Positions 7,764 to 17,054 of a stretch of DNA of 64,000 bases are shown here, in pieces. Each line of letters begins with the position of its first letter. Within the stretch, counting starts at the first letter, position 1. A program made the translations under genes and the position numbers. This DNA is from Cytophagales bacterium (GTDB lineage Bacteria > Bacteroidota > Bacteroidia > Cytophagales > Cyclobacteriaceae): assembly GCA_022360055.1 (NCBI GenBank), contig JAKSDO010000222.1:60152-124151 (forward strand). Direction: 5' to 3'. The notes under the pieces are model-generated. The model searched no databases, was not told the origin of the DNA, and saw only the letters and a list, made by a program, of their open reading frames with translations.

Positions 7764-9929
7764 ATGATAAAATTGAAATGGATGGTGGCGCTCATTTTTT
7801 TAGCGCCAATGATTACAAATTGTAACAATATGAATGAGAAACATGGACAAGGTCCCGTGCCTCCAAGAGCAAAAAAAGTAGAAAAAAAGTTGACGGCCCA
7901 TGGAGATACGAGAATTGACAATTACTACTGGATGCGATTAACGGATGCGCAAAAGAATGCTCAAAAGCCGGACAAACAAACACGGCAGGTGCTTGATTAT
8001 TTGAATGCGGAAAACAGGTACCTCGAAAAAGAATTGGGACACACCAAAAAGTTTCGGAAAAGACTGTTTGAGGAGATCAAGGGCAGGATAAAGCAGCAGG
8101 ATGAAAGTGTTCCCTATTTCAAAAACGGGTATTGGTATTACACCAGGTTTGAAACGGGAAGCGAATACCCGGTGTATTGCAGAAAATATAAATCGCTCGA
8201 TGCGGATGAACAGGTGATGCTGGATGTAAATATCATGGCGAAGGGTCATGAATATTACATCGTAGGGGGAATAAGCGTAAGCCCGGATAATCGATGGATG
8301 GCTTTTAGCGAGGATACCTTAAGTCGAAGAATTTATGCCATCCGATTTAAAGACCTTGAGACCGGCGAGATCCTGGATGACCGGATACCAAATGCTCAAA
8401 GCGGTGTGGCCTGGGCCAATGACAGCAAAACCGTATTTTATACTTCAAAAAACGAGGTAACGTTGCTCTCCGAAAAAATCAAACGTCATACGCTTGGAGA
8501 TGAAGCCGAGGATGATGAAGAAGTTTATCACGAGAAAGATGCTTCATTTTACATCGGTGTTTACAGGTCGAAATCTGGAGAATATATTATCATTTACAAT
8601 TCCAGCACCCTGGTGTCGGATTATCACATCCTTCCGGCAGACGATCCCAAAGGAACATTTCGCCAATTTATTCCGCGGGAGAAAGACCTTCTGTATTCCA
8701 TTGATCATTTTAAGGACAAGTTCTATATCAAAACAAATTGGGAGGCCAGGAATTTCCGGCTGATGGAATGTCGGGAAAGTAATACTTCCAAAAGTCACTG
8801 GCAAGAGGTGATCCCGCATCGCCCGGACGTACTGCTGGAAGGGGTCGAGGTTTTTGACGACTTCCTGGTAATTGACGAACGAAAAGACGGAAATACGGAT
8901 CTGAGAATAATCGATCAGTCCGGTGGAGAGGAGCACTATTTGGATTTTGAAGAACCGGCCTATTCGGCGTACATTTCTACCAATCCCGAGCTGTCGAGCG
9001 AATACCTCCGGTTTGGATATACCTCGCTGACCACTCCGAATTCGACTTTTGACTATAATATGAGAACCCGGGAAAAAGTGCTCAGGAAACGGCAGGAGGT
9101 CGTAGGTGGTCATAATCCCGAAGATTATACAACGGAACGCGTGTGCGCCAGAGCCAGAGATGGTGTGCTGGTGCCAATTTCCCTGGTATATAAAAAAGGA
9201 TTTGAGAAAGACGGAAACCATCCTCTTTTGTTGTACGGATACGGAGCCTACGGAATTACCGAGGATCCGGAATTCAGCTCCGTAAGGCTGAGCCTTCTGG
9301 ATCGCGGATTAGCTTTTGCGATCGCTCACGTGCGCGGTGGTCAAATGCTCGGCAGGCAGTGGTACGAAGACGGTAAGTTATTGAAAAAGAAGAATTCATT
9401 CTATGACTTTATTGATTGTGCCAGGTTTTTAATCGAAGAGGGTTATACCTCATCCGAGCACATATATGCCTACGGCGGCAGCGCCGGGGGATTGCTCATG
9501 GGCGCTGTGCTGAATGATGAGCCAACCTTGTTTAACGGGATCATTTCAGGCGTTCCATTCGTCGACGTGTTGTCGACCATGTCGGACGCGACCATACCGC
9601 TGACGACCAATGAATACGATGAATGGGGCAATCCGGAAAACAAGGAGTATTACGATTATATGAAATCCTATTCCCCCTACGACAACGTAGAAAGAAAAGA
9701 ATATACCAACCTGTTGATTACTACGGGATTGTTCGACTCACAGGTTCAATACTGGGAACCGGCAAAATGGATCGCTAAGATGCGGGAATACAAAACAGAC
9801 AATAATTTGCTGTTGCTGTATACGAACATGGAGGCCGGGCATGGAGGCGCCTCCGGCAGATTTAAACGGTATGAGCAGGTCGCTTTGCAATATGCTTTCT
9901 TACTTGGTTTAGAGGGAATCTCAGAGTAG
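7764..9929 (+). CDS. ptrB: S9 family peptidase, oligopeptidase B-like, probably exported
   Basis: This 721-residue serine peptidase of the prolyl oligopeptidase family most resembles oligopeptidase B, which cuts short peptides after basic residues. It starts with the family signature HGDTRIDNYYWMRL near residue 50. A seven-bladed propeller occupies roughly residues 80-430 and the alpha/beta-hydrolase domain follows. Nucleophile Ser lies in GGSAGG near residue 573, Asp in TGLFDSQV near 657 and His in EAGHGG near 693. The N-terminus has a hydrophobic segment ending in MITNC; the residue before Cys is unusual, so a lipoprotein anchor is likely but not certain. It sits 62 bp after the patatin gene. 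Prolyl oligopeptidase proper is the alternative. Confidence 0.9.
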   Translation: MIKLKWMVALIFLAPMITNCNNMNEKHGQGPVPPRAKKVEKKLTAHGDTRIDNYYWMRLTDAQKNAQKPDKQTRQVLDYLNAENRYLEKELGHTKKFRKRLFEEIKGRIKQQDESVPYFKNGYWYYTRFETGSEYPVYCRKYKSLDADEQVMLDVNIMAKGHEYYIVGGISVSPDNRWMAFSEDTLSRRIYAIRFKDLETGEILDDRIPNAQSGVAWANDSKTVFYTSKNEVTLLSEKIKRHTLGDEAEDDEEVYHEKDASFYIGVYRSKSGEYIIIYNSSTLVSDYHILPADDPKGTFRQFIPREKDLLYSIDHFKDKFYIKTNWEARNFRLMECRESNTSKSHWQEVIPHRPDVLLEGVEVFDDFLVIDERKDGNTDLRIIDQSGGEEHYLDFEEPAYSAYISTNPELSSEYLRFGYTSLTTPNSTFDYNMRTREKVLRKRQEVVGGHNPEDYTTERVCARARDGVLVPISLVYKKGFEKDGNHPLLLYGYGAYGITEDPEFSSVRLSLLDRGLAFAIAHVRGGQMLGRQWYEDGKLLKKKNSFYDFIDCARFLIEEGYTSSEHIYAYGGSAGGLLMGAVLNDEPTLFNGIISGVPFVDVLSTMSDATIPLTTNEYDEWGNPENKEYYDYMKSYSPYDNVERKEYTNLLITTGLFDSQVQYWEPAKWIAKMREYKTDNNLLLLYTNMEAGHGGASGRFKRYEQVALQYAFLLGLEGISE

Positions 9930-10197
9930 ATGTTTGAATGAAGAAGATGACTCTTTGGTAACATTCCGGGAATAAGGTTTTTATTCAATCACCGCTTGAT
10001 TATATTTAACCTTACTTTGTCAGGTCTCCTCAAAAGAAGATGTTCGGCTTTTTTCCCCGTTGATCCGCAAAGGGAAGAGGCCAAAGGTCAACCCGGCTTC
10101 CCTGCCCCGATCAGCAGGTTTTTCGGGCGGAACCGGACAGGTTCATTTTAATCGTCCGACAGAATTGGGTTAATTGTTAAACAACAAGACGTGTAAA

Positions 10198-10296
10198 ATG
10201 AAACTGCCGGCAGGACCGGAGCAAATTTAGGACATGTACAAGCATGATTATATTGCTTTGTGTGTCAGTAATTTAAAAAAATATAAACGGATGAAA
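10198..10296 (+). repeat. Dispersed ~95 bp leader-like element, copy B
   Basis: This copy runs from ATGAAACTGCCGG (with one extra codon) through GGACCGGAGCAAATTTAGG to TATAAACGGATGAAA. It ends exactly on the ATG of the NIPSNAP gene at 10291. The peptide frame is interrupted by TAG at 10228-10230, where copies A and C have CAG, and then continues in frame into the gene. The arms AAGCA (10240-10244) and TGCTT (10254-10258) can pair; in copy C the same arms read GAGCA/TGCTC, a compensated change. Confidence 0.8.
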
Positions 10297-11076
10297 CGAA
10301 GAGATTTTTTAGCGGGCATGGGGCCATTAGCTGTGGCGCCTTTCGCAACCGTGACACACGCAAAAGATCCCCGGGCGCAGAGCCGGCAATATCTGGAGTG
10401 GATCCAATATAAGTTGCCGAACCGAAGCGACCGGCGAGTTGAAAAATACTACGAGGAAGCTGCAATTCCTGCGCTAAACAGGCTCGGGATACAGGATGTG
10501 GGCGTATTTAATGTGTTATACGGACCAAACGACCCCTCCTTATACGTGCTCCTACCTCACAATGATGTGGAATCTATGATGACTTATCGACAGAAGTTGC
10601 TGGATGATAGCAATTATGTGAAGGCCGGCAAAGAATACCTGGAGTCTTCCATTTCCGATCCTGCTTATTTGCGTGTTGAAAAGGGATTGATGCGTGCCTT
10701 TGCCGGAATGCCAACAGTGGAGCCTGCAAAAAAATCGATCGGAGACAGCCGAATCCTGGAACTTAGGATCTATGAAAGCCATAATTATCTGAAGGGACAG
10801 AAAAAAATTGACATGTTTAACAATGCCGGGGAAATACAGATTTTCCGCGATACGGGTTTAACACCGGTATTCTTTGGGGAAACGATTTTCGGGCGACTGA
10901 TGCCTAATTTAACCTATATGGTGGCATTTGAAGATATGGCTGAAAGGGATAAGAGTTGGGATACGTTCAGAACAAGCCCGGGATGGGCAGCGATAAAAGA
11001 TCTCGAAGCATATAAAGATACGGTATCGAACATTACGGACATTATTCTGCGTCCGGCGAAGTGCTCTCAAATTTAA
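10291..11076 (+). CDS. Tat-exported NIPSNAP-family protein
   Basis: The 261-residue product begins MKRRDFLAGMGPLAVAPF, a twin-arginine signal, followed by a cleavage region near THAKD. The mature part has two repeated ferredoxin-like halves typical of NIPSNAP proteins: YLEWIQYKLPN near residue 36 and ILELRIYESHNYLKG near residue 155, the latter leading to GETIFGRLMPNLTYMVAFEDM. These dimeric alpha/beta-barrel domains have no firmly known reaction. The frame is open up to an ATG at 10234, but that extension is repeat copy B and would bury the Tat signal, so the start at 10291 is chosen. The neighbours do not reveal a role. Confidence 0.88.
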   Translation: MKRRDFLAGMGPLAVAPFATVTHAKDPRAQSRQYLEWIQYKLPNRSDRRVEKYYEEAAIPALNRLGIQDVGVFNVLYGPNDPSLYVLLPHNDVESMMTYRQKLLDDSNYVKAGKEYLESSISDPAYLRVEKGLMRAFAGMPTVEPAKKSIGDSRILELRIYESHNYLKGQKKIDMFNNAGEIQIFRDTGLTPVFFGETIFGRLMPNLTYMVAFEDMAERDKSWDTFRTSPGWAAIKDLEAYKDTVSNITDIILRPAKCSQI

Positions 11077-11702
11077 CCTGCCTTATACACAGATCAAGCA
11101 GTGTTCTTTGGTTAGCAGGTTGTCGTACGTATTGTTGATCCGGGAAAAAGAGGGATCCATCGGTATTTCTGTGGGATTTGAAAAATCACGCATAAATATT
11201 TTTTCCAGTGTTAAATAAAAAGTAACATTTCGAACTTGTGAGAAATCCGGTTCAATCAACACCGGGCCGCCACGAATATGCCAGATCTCTCCTGAGGTAC
11301 TAATGAACAATATCAGCAAAGGTCGGATGATCAATAACGATCGACATTGCAATCACTTTCTTACTCAGCCGGTTTGTATTACCAATTACGTTCATTTTGT
11401 CTAAATTGATTTGCACTTATATTAGCCGCGAGATGACAAGGTAGGAGCCTACCGATGACGTGCTTTCATAAAAATCTGTAAATCAAATAAATACACAAGA
11501 ATACGTTATTCAAATTTGTGCATTTTGAAAAAAAGTTAGGCCTCGAAATGACATAAACGTCGTTTTTAATTTTACTTAACACCGATTTATCCCCAATAAA
11601 TCGGGTTAAACAAACCGATGCTCTAAAAGTCTTGGGGGCGAGGAATTCCGGTATTGCCTAGGGGCAAAAATACAGGCCTTTATAAAATATGCTATTCGGG
11701 TT
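11077..11702. other. Convergent intergenic region with hairpins
   Basis: This 626 bp gap lies between the 3' ends of the NIPSNAP gene and tyrS. It holds a minus-strand open frame of 89 codons (11083-11352) that I cannot assign and that may be a gene remnant. It also holds a short palindrome GGTAGGAGCCTACC (11441-11454) and a perfect hairpin at 11582-11604. Confidence 0.45.
11582..11604. other. Perfect 9-bp hairpin in the gap before the tyrS 3' end
   Basis: CCGATTTAT (11582-11590) and ATAAATCGG (11596-11604) pair perfectly around the loop CCCCA. No T-run follows on either strand, so it is not a classical terminator. It lies about 100 bp beyond the tyrS stop codon and could be a processing or stabilising structure. 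Confidence 0.4.
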
Positions 11703-12986
11703 CTAGCGCACTTCGATCAAATAGTAGTTCTTCTTCCCTTTCTGAACCAGCACATATTTGTTCTGAAGTTTTTTTATTTCGGGTAACGCATCAAGTTTTT
11801 GGATTTTACTTTTGTTTATCGAAACGCCGCCGCCCTGAATCATTCTTCTGGCTTCTCCTTTTGATGAAAATATCGCTCCTCCTGTGACTTCGGAAAGCAG
11901 ATCTACGGGATTGCCGGTAGCATCAAACGCACTTGCTCCAACCCGGATTTTGGGAACACCCTCAAATACGGAAAGTAAGGTTTCTTCATCAATATTATTG
12001 ATCTCATCGGTGGCTTTTTTCCCAAACAGGATATGTGAGGCATGAACCGCCTTATCGAGTTCCTCTCTGGAGTGCACTCTGGCGGTAATGTCTTCTGCCA
12101 GCGCTTTCTGAAGCAACCGTAAATTTGGCGCCTGATCGTGTTCTTTCTCCAAGGCTTCGATTTCTTCCTTTGATTTTAACGTAAAGATCCGGATATAATT
12201 TTTGGCATCTTCGTCCGAAGAGTTGATCCAGTACTGGTAAAATTTGTACGGAGAAGTTCGTTTTTTGTCCAGCCAGACATTACCACCTTCGGTTTTACCA
12301 AATTTGGTGCCATCGGCTTTTTTAATCAATGGAGTTGTGATTGCATAAGCTTCCCCGTTATCCATGCGCCGTATCAGCTCGGTTCCGGTGACAATATTTC
12401 CCCATTGATCCGATCCGCCGAGCTGAAGCTTACAGTTTTTACTTTTGTATAAATGGTAAAAATCGTATCCCTGAACCAACTGGTAGCTAAATTCGGTAAA
12501 TGAAAGTCCGGTTTCCAATCTGGTTTTTACCGAATCCTTTGCCATCATGTAATTGACGGTAATATGCTTTCCCACATCACGTATAAAATCCAGGAAAGAA
12601 AAATCCTTGAACCAATCATAGTTGTTTACCATTTCCGCCGAGTTTTCACCGCAGTCAAAATCAAGAAATTGTTCGAGCTGCGCTTTTACACCGGCAAGGT
12701 TATGTTCGAGCACTTCCTTTGTAAGCAGGTTTCTTTCGTCAGATTTTCCGGAGGGGTCTCCGACCATGCCGGTAGCTCCGCCAACGAGCGCCAGCGGTTT
12801 GTGGCCGGCTTGCTGAAAATGGACAAGTATCATAATCTGAACCAGGCTTCCAATATGCAGTGAGTCTGCCGTCGGATCAAATCCGATATAGGCGGTGGTC
12901 ATTTCCTTTTTAAGTTGCGCTTCTGTGCCCGGCATGATATCATGGATCATGCCTCTCCATTTCATTTCATCAAAAAAGTCTTTCAT
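11703..12986 (-). CDS. tyrS: Tyrosyl-tRNA synthetase
   Basis: TyrS charges tRNA-Tyr with tyrosine in the cytoplasm. From the ATG at 12986 it has 427 residues. The class I signatures are both present: the HIGH-like HIGS in [15 protein letters not shown] near residue 45, and the KMSKS-like KFGKT near residue 230. Tyrosine-pocket residues include YQLVQGYDF and [10 protein letters not shown]-terminal S4-like RNA-binding domain follows ([18 protein letters not shown]). A TTG at 13001 would add five residues and is less likely. A -7 promoter element lies about 50 bp upstream. It follows an aminotransferase gene on the same strand by about 200 bp. Confidence 0.97.
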   Translation of the reverse strand: MKDFFDEMKWRGMIHDIMPGTEAQLKKEMTTAYIGFDPTADSLHIGSLVQIMILVHFQQAGHKPLALVGGATGMVGDPSGKSDERNLLTKEVLEHNLAGVKAQLEQFLDFDCGENSAEMVNNYDWFKDFSFLDFIRDVGKHITVNYMMAKDSVKTRLETGLSFTEFSYQLVQGYDFYHLYKSKNCKLQLGGSDQWGNIVTGTELIRRMDNGEAYAITTPLIKKADGTKFGKTEGGNVWLDKKRTSPYKFYQYWINSSDEDAKNYIRIFTLKSKEEIEALEKEHDQAPNLRLLQKALAEDITARVHSREELDKAVHASHILFGKKATDEINNIDEETLLSVFEGVPKIRVGASAFDATGNPVDLLSEVTGGAIFSSKGEARRMIQGGGVSINKSKIQKLDALPEIKKLQNKYVLVQKGKKNYYLIEVR

Positions 12987-13031
12987 GTGCTGCTGTTGCA
13001 ATGTCTCCCTAACTCAATTTCAAAATAAGCC

Positions 13032-13039
13032 GCAAATAT
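13032..13039 (-). promoter_or_regulatory. -7 promoter element upstream of tyrS
   Basis: On the minus strand this reads TATATTTG, a full match to TAnnTTTG. No TTTG lies at the ideal 19 bp distance; a TTTG occurs 14 bp upstream. It is the best candidate promoter for tyrS, which suggests separate transcription from the aminotransferase gene. Confidence 0.45.
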
Positions 13040-13197
13040 AGATAATTACTTTGTCAAAAGTTCGAAACTTCGACAAAGTTCTGCCGTGTAAAATGTTGAC
13101 CGGAATAAAATGAATTTCGCCCGGCGAAGCATTGTATCCTGCGCCTAAAGTGCAATTGGAAGGGACAAAGGGAAACACGGCGGTCTTTGGGCATACA

Positions 13198-14391
13198 TCA
13201 ACACCCGTCAATCGCTTCCAGCAATAAATCGCATGCTTCTTTAATTTCTTCTCCGGTAATAGTAAGGGGAGGAGCTATGCGAATCGCATTGTCGCAAAAC
13301 AAAAACCAGTCTGTGATCAGCCCCAGATCCAGGGATTTATCAATGATATGCTTTACCTGATCAAAGGTGTCAAATTGCACCGCCATCATCAATCCGATAT
13401 CGCGGATCTCCCGGATTTTTGGGTGATGCAGGTATTTTTTGAAAAGCCGCGCTTTTTCACCGGCGCTTTCATAGAGTTTACTTGTTTCGAGTTCCCGTAA
13501 CGTTGCCAGTGACGCCGCACAGCAAACGGGATGTCCTCCGAAGGTCGTTATGTGCCCAAGGACCGGGTCGGTCTGCAGGACCTCCATAATTTCCTTTGAG
13601 GAGATAAACGCTCCAATCGGCATTCCACCCCCCATTCCTTTCGCGGATGTAATGATGTCCGGTACAACATCATAGTGCTGAAATCCCCAAAATTTGCCGG
13701 TTCGTCCAAAGCCTGTTTGAATTTCATCCAGGACGAATAAACAGCCCGCATCCGAACATTTGTCCCTCAACTTCTTAAAATATTGCCTGGAGGCAATGCG
13801 TACTCCCGCCTCTCCCTGTACAGATTCAATGATGACTGCGGCGATATCGGAGGTAATCATTTCCAGGTCACGTTCGTCGCCGAACCTTATGTGACTGATC
13901 CCGGGGACGAGGGGTATAAACGCTTGCCTGAAGGTCTCTTGTGAACCCAGGGATAAGGCGCCGTGAGTAGATCCGTGATAGGAATTGCCACATGCAATTA
14001 TTTTATGCCGTCCGGTAAATCTTTTGGCCAGTTTCATCGCCCCCTCTATGGCTTCACTCCCTGAGTTTACGAAGAAAACGGATTTCAGGGGAGGAGGAAG
14101 GGTATCGCTGATGGCTCTGGCCAACTGAACCTGCGGACTTTGAATAAATTCACCATATACCATGATATGCATATGTTTTTCAGCCTGGTTTTTAACGGCG
14201 CGGATGACCTCAGGATGATTGTGCCCAAGCGAACTTACGGCTATTCCGGATATAAGGTCTATGTACCGCTTGCCGTCAGGGGCATAGAGGTAAATTCCAT
14301 TCGCGCTTTCAATTTCAACATTCATCGGAAAAGCACTTGTTTGTCCGACGTGCTGAAGAAACAACTGTTTATTTGATACGTGAGATCCCAT
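13198..14391 (-). CDS. Class III (PLP) aminotransferase, acetylornithine/ornithine-type
   Basis: This is a fold-type I class III aminotransferase of about 397 residues that moves an amino group, usually from an omega-amino donor, to a keto acid using pyridoxal phosphate. The cofactor-binding pattern is clear: VNSGSEAIEGAMKLA, the Asp of FVLDEIQTGFGRTG, and the Schiff-base Lys in IITSAKGMGGGMPIGA. Bacteroidota relatives are usually labelled aspartate aminotransferase family; the exact substrate (acetylornithine, ornithine or 4-aminobutyrate) cannot be settled here. ATG codons at 14412, 14400 and 14391 are all possible; 14391 (MGSHVSNKQLFLQH) best matches the usual N-terminus. No arginine-pathway genes are adjacent. 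Confidence 0.88.
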   Translation of the reverse strand: MGSHVSNKQLFLQHVGQTSAFPMNVEIESANGIYLYAPDGKRYIDLISGIAVSSLGHNHPEVIRAVKNQAEKHMHIMVYGEFIQSPQVQLARAISDTLPPPLKSVFFVNSGSEAIEGAMKLAKRFTGRHKIIACGNSYHGSTHGALSLGSQETFRQAFIPLVPGISHIRFGDERDLEMITSDIAAVIIESVQGEAGVRIASRQYFKKLRDKCSDAGCLFVLDEIQTGFGRTGKFWGFQHYDVVPDIITSAKGMGGGMPIGAFISSKEIMEVLQTDPVLGHITTFGGHPVCCAASLATLRELETSKLYESAGEKARLFKKYLHHPKIREIRDIGLMMAVQFDTFDQVKHIIDKSLDLGLITDWFLFCDNAIRIAPPLTITGEEIKEACDLLLEAIDGC

Positions 14392-14544
14392 TAGATGCAT
14401 TTGATTAAACATTTCGGAAACAAAAATGATCCATTTCAATTTATTAACTAAGATAATACCCGATATAATCTTTTACCGATCAAAATTTAAAATGGATCGA
14501 TAGGACATATCGGTATTTTACGGCATCAATTTTATTTTCAAATA

Positions 14545-14575
14545 TTTGATAAAGCATTATTAAAAACTATTTTTG
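14545..14575 (+). promoter_or_regulatory. Consensus Bacteroidota promoter of the E2 gene
   Basis: TTTG (14545-14548), exactly 19 bp, and TATTTTTG (14568-14575) match both consensus boxes and the ideal spacing. Transcription should start near 14582, about 14 nt before the ATG at 14596. Confidence 0.8.
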
Positions 14576-14595
14576 AGGCCCTAATTCAAAAATTT

Positions 14596-16224
14596 ATGGC
14601 AGAAATTATAAGAATGCCCAAGATGAGCGATACCATGGAAGAAGGCGTAATTGCCTCATGGCTCGTTGAGGTGGGCGACAGTGTAAAATCGGGCGATGTT
14701 TTGGCCGAAGTTGAAACCGATAAGGCAACCATGGAACTTGAATCATATGAAGACGGAACCATTCTTCATTTGGGAGTAAAAGAGAAGGAAGCTGTAAAGA
14801 TAGACGGTGTAATTGCTATCATTGGAGAAAAGGGAGAGGACATAAGCGGTCTTCTGAATGCTCAGACCGAACCGCTTCCCGGAACGGATCAGGCAACCGG
14901 GAAAGAAGACGGACAAGGTGCCCGCGCAGAAGACGCGGACACCGGCAGCATCAATGCATCCGTGATTACCATGCCAAAAATGAGCGATACCATGACAGAA
15001 GGAGTAATCGCGAATTGGTTGAAAAAAGTAGGAGATGATGTAAAATCAGGAGATGTGATTGCCGAGGTTGAGACGGATAAAGCGACGATGGAACTTGAAG
15101 CGTACGAAGACGGAAAGCTTCTTTACGTCGGAGTAGAAGCCGGGGCATCTGTTCCAATAGATGGAATTATAGCGGTCATAGGAGAGGATGGAGCCGATTA
15201 TCAGGCGCTGATCAGGGCGCAGAGCAAGGCGGCAAAGGAAAAATCCGTTGAGCCAAAACCGGAACCTGTGGCCGATTCCTCTGCCCCGACAACTCGAAAA
15301 GTTGAAGAAAACGCATCTCAGTCAACCACATCGACCAACGGAAGAATTAAAGCCTCTCCGCTGGCCAAGCGACTTGCAAAGGAGCTTGGCTATGATATCG
15401 GCAAAATCCGGGGGACCGGAGAAGGAGGAAGAATAATTAAAAGGGATGTTGAATCGTTTACGCCGGCAGTTGAAGAGGCGGAGGGCTTGCCCGCTGAAGA
15501 CAGATCCGGAGCGGCGGTTCAATTACCGCAGGTAGTGGGTGAAGAAAGCTTTGAAGAAATTTCGATTTCTCAAATGCGGAAAACCATTGCCCGGAGGCTT
15601 TCCGAGAGCAAGTTCACCGCTCCCCATTTCTACCTTACCATGGATATCGATATGGATAAGGCAGTGGAAGCCAGAAAAAGCCTGAATGAAGTATCACCGG
15701 TTAAAATTTCCTTCAATGATATTGTTCTGAAAGCTGTCGCTGCGGCCCTTCGGCTTCATCCCAAAGTAAATGTTTCGTGGCAGGGGGATACGTTGCGTCT
15801 AAGCAAGCACATTCATATAGGTGTCGCAGTGGCTATTGAAGATGGTTTGCTTGTCCCTGTCGTTCGGTTTGCGGATAACAAATCGCTTGCTCACATCTCT
15901 GCGGAAGTAAAGGAATTAGCTACGAAAGCAGCTAATAAGCAATTACAGCCGGCAGACTGGGAGGGAAGCACGTTTACGATATCTAACCTGGGCATGTTTG
16001 GAATAGAAGAATTCACGGCGATCATAAATCCGCCGGATGCTTGTATTTTGGCGGTCGGTGGAATAAAGCAAGCTCCGGTCGTCAAAGATGGGCAGGTGGT
16101 TCCGGGCCACGTAATGAAGGTGACCTTGTCCTGCGACCACCGAGCGGTCGACGGCGCAGTTGGCGCAGCATTTTTGAAAACTTTGAAGGGGCTATTGGAA
16201 GATCCGGTACGGATATTGATCTGA
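14596..16224 (+). CDS. pdhC: Dihydrolipoamide acetyltransferase (E2) of pyruvate dehydrogenase
   Basis: E2 carries acetyl groups on lipoyl-lysine and passes them to CoA, forming acetyl-CoA at the core of the pyruvate dehydrogenase complex. The 542 residues show two lipoyl domains with the sequence ETDKATMELE, the lipoylated lysines being K43 and K162, and acidic or Ala/Pro-rich linkers. A peripheral subunit-binding domain lies near 250-290 (ASPLAKRLAKELGYDIGKI) and the acyltransferase core near 315-542, with SCDHRAVDGA, catalytic His515. Two lipoyl domains are typical of Bacteroidota PdhC. The E1 and E3 genes are not adjacent. A consensus promoter precedes it and a terminator follows. A branched-chain or 2-oxoglutarate E2 is less likely. 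Confidence 0.93.
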   Translation: MAEIIRMPKMSDTMEEGVIASWLVEVGDSVKSGDVLAEVETDKATMELESYEDGTILHLGVKEKEAVKIDGVIAIIGEKGEDISGLLNAQTEPLPGTDQATGKEDGQGARAEDADTGSINASVITMPKMSDTMTEGVIANWLKKVGDDVKSGDVIAEVETDKATMELEAYEDGKLLYVGVEAGASVPIDGIIAVIGEDGADYQALIRAQSKAAKEKSVEPKPEPVADSSAPTTRKVEENASQSTTSTNGRIKASPLAKRLAKELGYDIGKIRGTGEGGRIIKRDVESFTPAVEEAEGLPAEDRSGAAVQLPQVVGEESFEEISISQMRKTIARRLSESKFTAPHFYLTMDIDMDKAVEARKSLNEVSPVKISFNDIVLKAVAAALRLHPKVNVSWQGDTLRLSKHIHIGVAVAIEDGLLVPVVRFADNKSLAHISAEVKELATKAANKQLQPADWEGSTFTISNLGMFGIEEFTAIINPPDACILAVGGIKQAPVVKDGQVVPGHVMKVTLSCDHRAVDGAVGAAFLKTLKGLLEDPVRILI

Positions 16225-16250
16225 TCCCGTAAAATACGTAAGCCCTGTAA

Positions 16251-16292
16251 AAGGCTGAGTTCTTGGCTTGAGTTCGGCCTTTTTCCGTTTTT
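16251..16292 (+). terminator. Terminator after the E2 gene
   Basis: AAGGCTGAG (16251-16259) pairs with TTCGGCCTT (16273-16281) over nine positions, two of them G-T wobbles, followed by T-rich sequence to about 16292. It lies 27 bp after the stop codon and just ahead of hslV. Confidence 0.65.
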
Positions 16293-16310
16293 CAAACAAT
16301 AATATTTAAT

Positions 16311-16847
16311 ATGACAAAAGTAAAATCAACAACCGTAATAGCGATAAAGCACAATGGTGAAGTGGCAATTGGGGCCGATGGACAGGCTACTATGGGAAAT
16401 ACAGTGGCTAAAAGCAATGTGCGAAAGATCAGAAAACTTCAGGACGGCAAAATTGTAACCGGATTTGCGGGCAGCACGGCAGATGCATTTACACTTTTGG
16501 AGCGATTCGATGAAAAACTAAACTCCTACGGAGCAAATATGAAGCGCGCAGCAATAGAGCTGGCCAAGGACTGGCGGATGGACAGATATCTTCGAAGATT
16601 GGAAGCGATGCTTATCGTGGCAAACAAAGAAGAAATATTGATTCTAAGCGGCACGGGAGATGTGCTGGAGCCGGACAACGATATTGCTGCGATCGGATCG
16701 GGGAGTATGTATGCCCGGGCCGCAGCCGTATCTTTAAAAAAACACGCCAAAAATCTTTCGGCTGAAGAAATGGTAAAAGAAAGCCTGCATACAGCCGCTG
16801 ACATCTGTATTTATACCAATCACAATATTGTTGTTGAAAAATTGTAA
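16311..16847 (+). CDS. hslV: ATP-dependent protease proteolytic subunit HslV
   Basis: HslV forms a two-ring dodecameric peptidase that degrades proteins unfolded by the HslU ATPase. The 178-residue length is normal. The propeptide MTKVKS precedes TTV, whose first threonine becomes the N-terminal nucleophile after processing. Family marks are GADGQATMGNTVAKSNVRKI, TGFAGSTADAFTL and the C-terminal half with AIGSGSMYARAAA. hslU is not in the neighbourhood, so the two subunits are encoded apart here. Confidence 0.96.
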   Translation: MTKVKSTTVIAIKHNGEVAIGADGQATMGNTVAKSNVRKIRKLQDGKIVTGFAGSTADAFTLLERFDEKLNSYGANMKRAAIELAKDWRMDRYLRRLEAMLIVANKEEILILSGTGDVLEPDNDIAAIGSGSMYARAAAVSLKKHAKNLSAEEMVKESLHTAADICIYTNHNIVVEKL

Positions 16848-16916
16848 GAAGCACAGGTTTTGCACATGAAATTGTGCGGTTGTTTAACCAAAAGTGTTCC
16901 CGATACGTAAAGAGCC

Positions 16917-17024
16917 ATGCATGCAATCGAACAAATAAGTCCCGGGTCAATACTTGCACTGATATTCGGACTCCTGCTGTTTGTCGTTATTTCATACTTG
17001 ATATTTCGAAAAAGAGACCGGTAG
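16917..17024 (+). CDS. 35-residue single-span membrane peptide
   Basis: ATG at 16917 to TAG at 17022-17024 encodes MHAIEQISPGSILALIFGLL followed by FVVISYLIFRKRDR. It has a short N-terminus, about 20 hydrophobic residues and a positively charged end, the textbook form of a small inner-membrane protein with its C-terminus in the cytoplasm. It lies 69 bp after hslV and converges with the TetR gene. I do not know the family. Confidence 0.55.
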   Translation: MHAIEQISPGSILALIFGLLLFVVISYLIFRKRDR

Positions 17025-17054
17025 CGTCCTTTTTGCTTGCATTGGATTCGAGTT

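Noticed and set aside
8544..9221. 225-codon minus-strand frame inside the S9 peptidase gene
   Set aside because: Antisense shadow; no motif and fully covered by the catalytic gene.
11083..11352. 89-codon minus-strand frame after the NIPSNAP gene
   Set aside because: Partly protein-like but with no family, no ribosome site and rare composition; may be a remnant, not supported as a gene.
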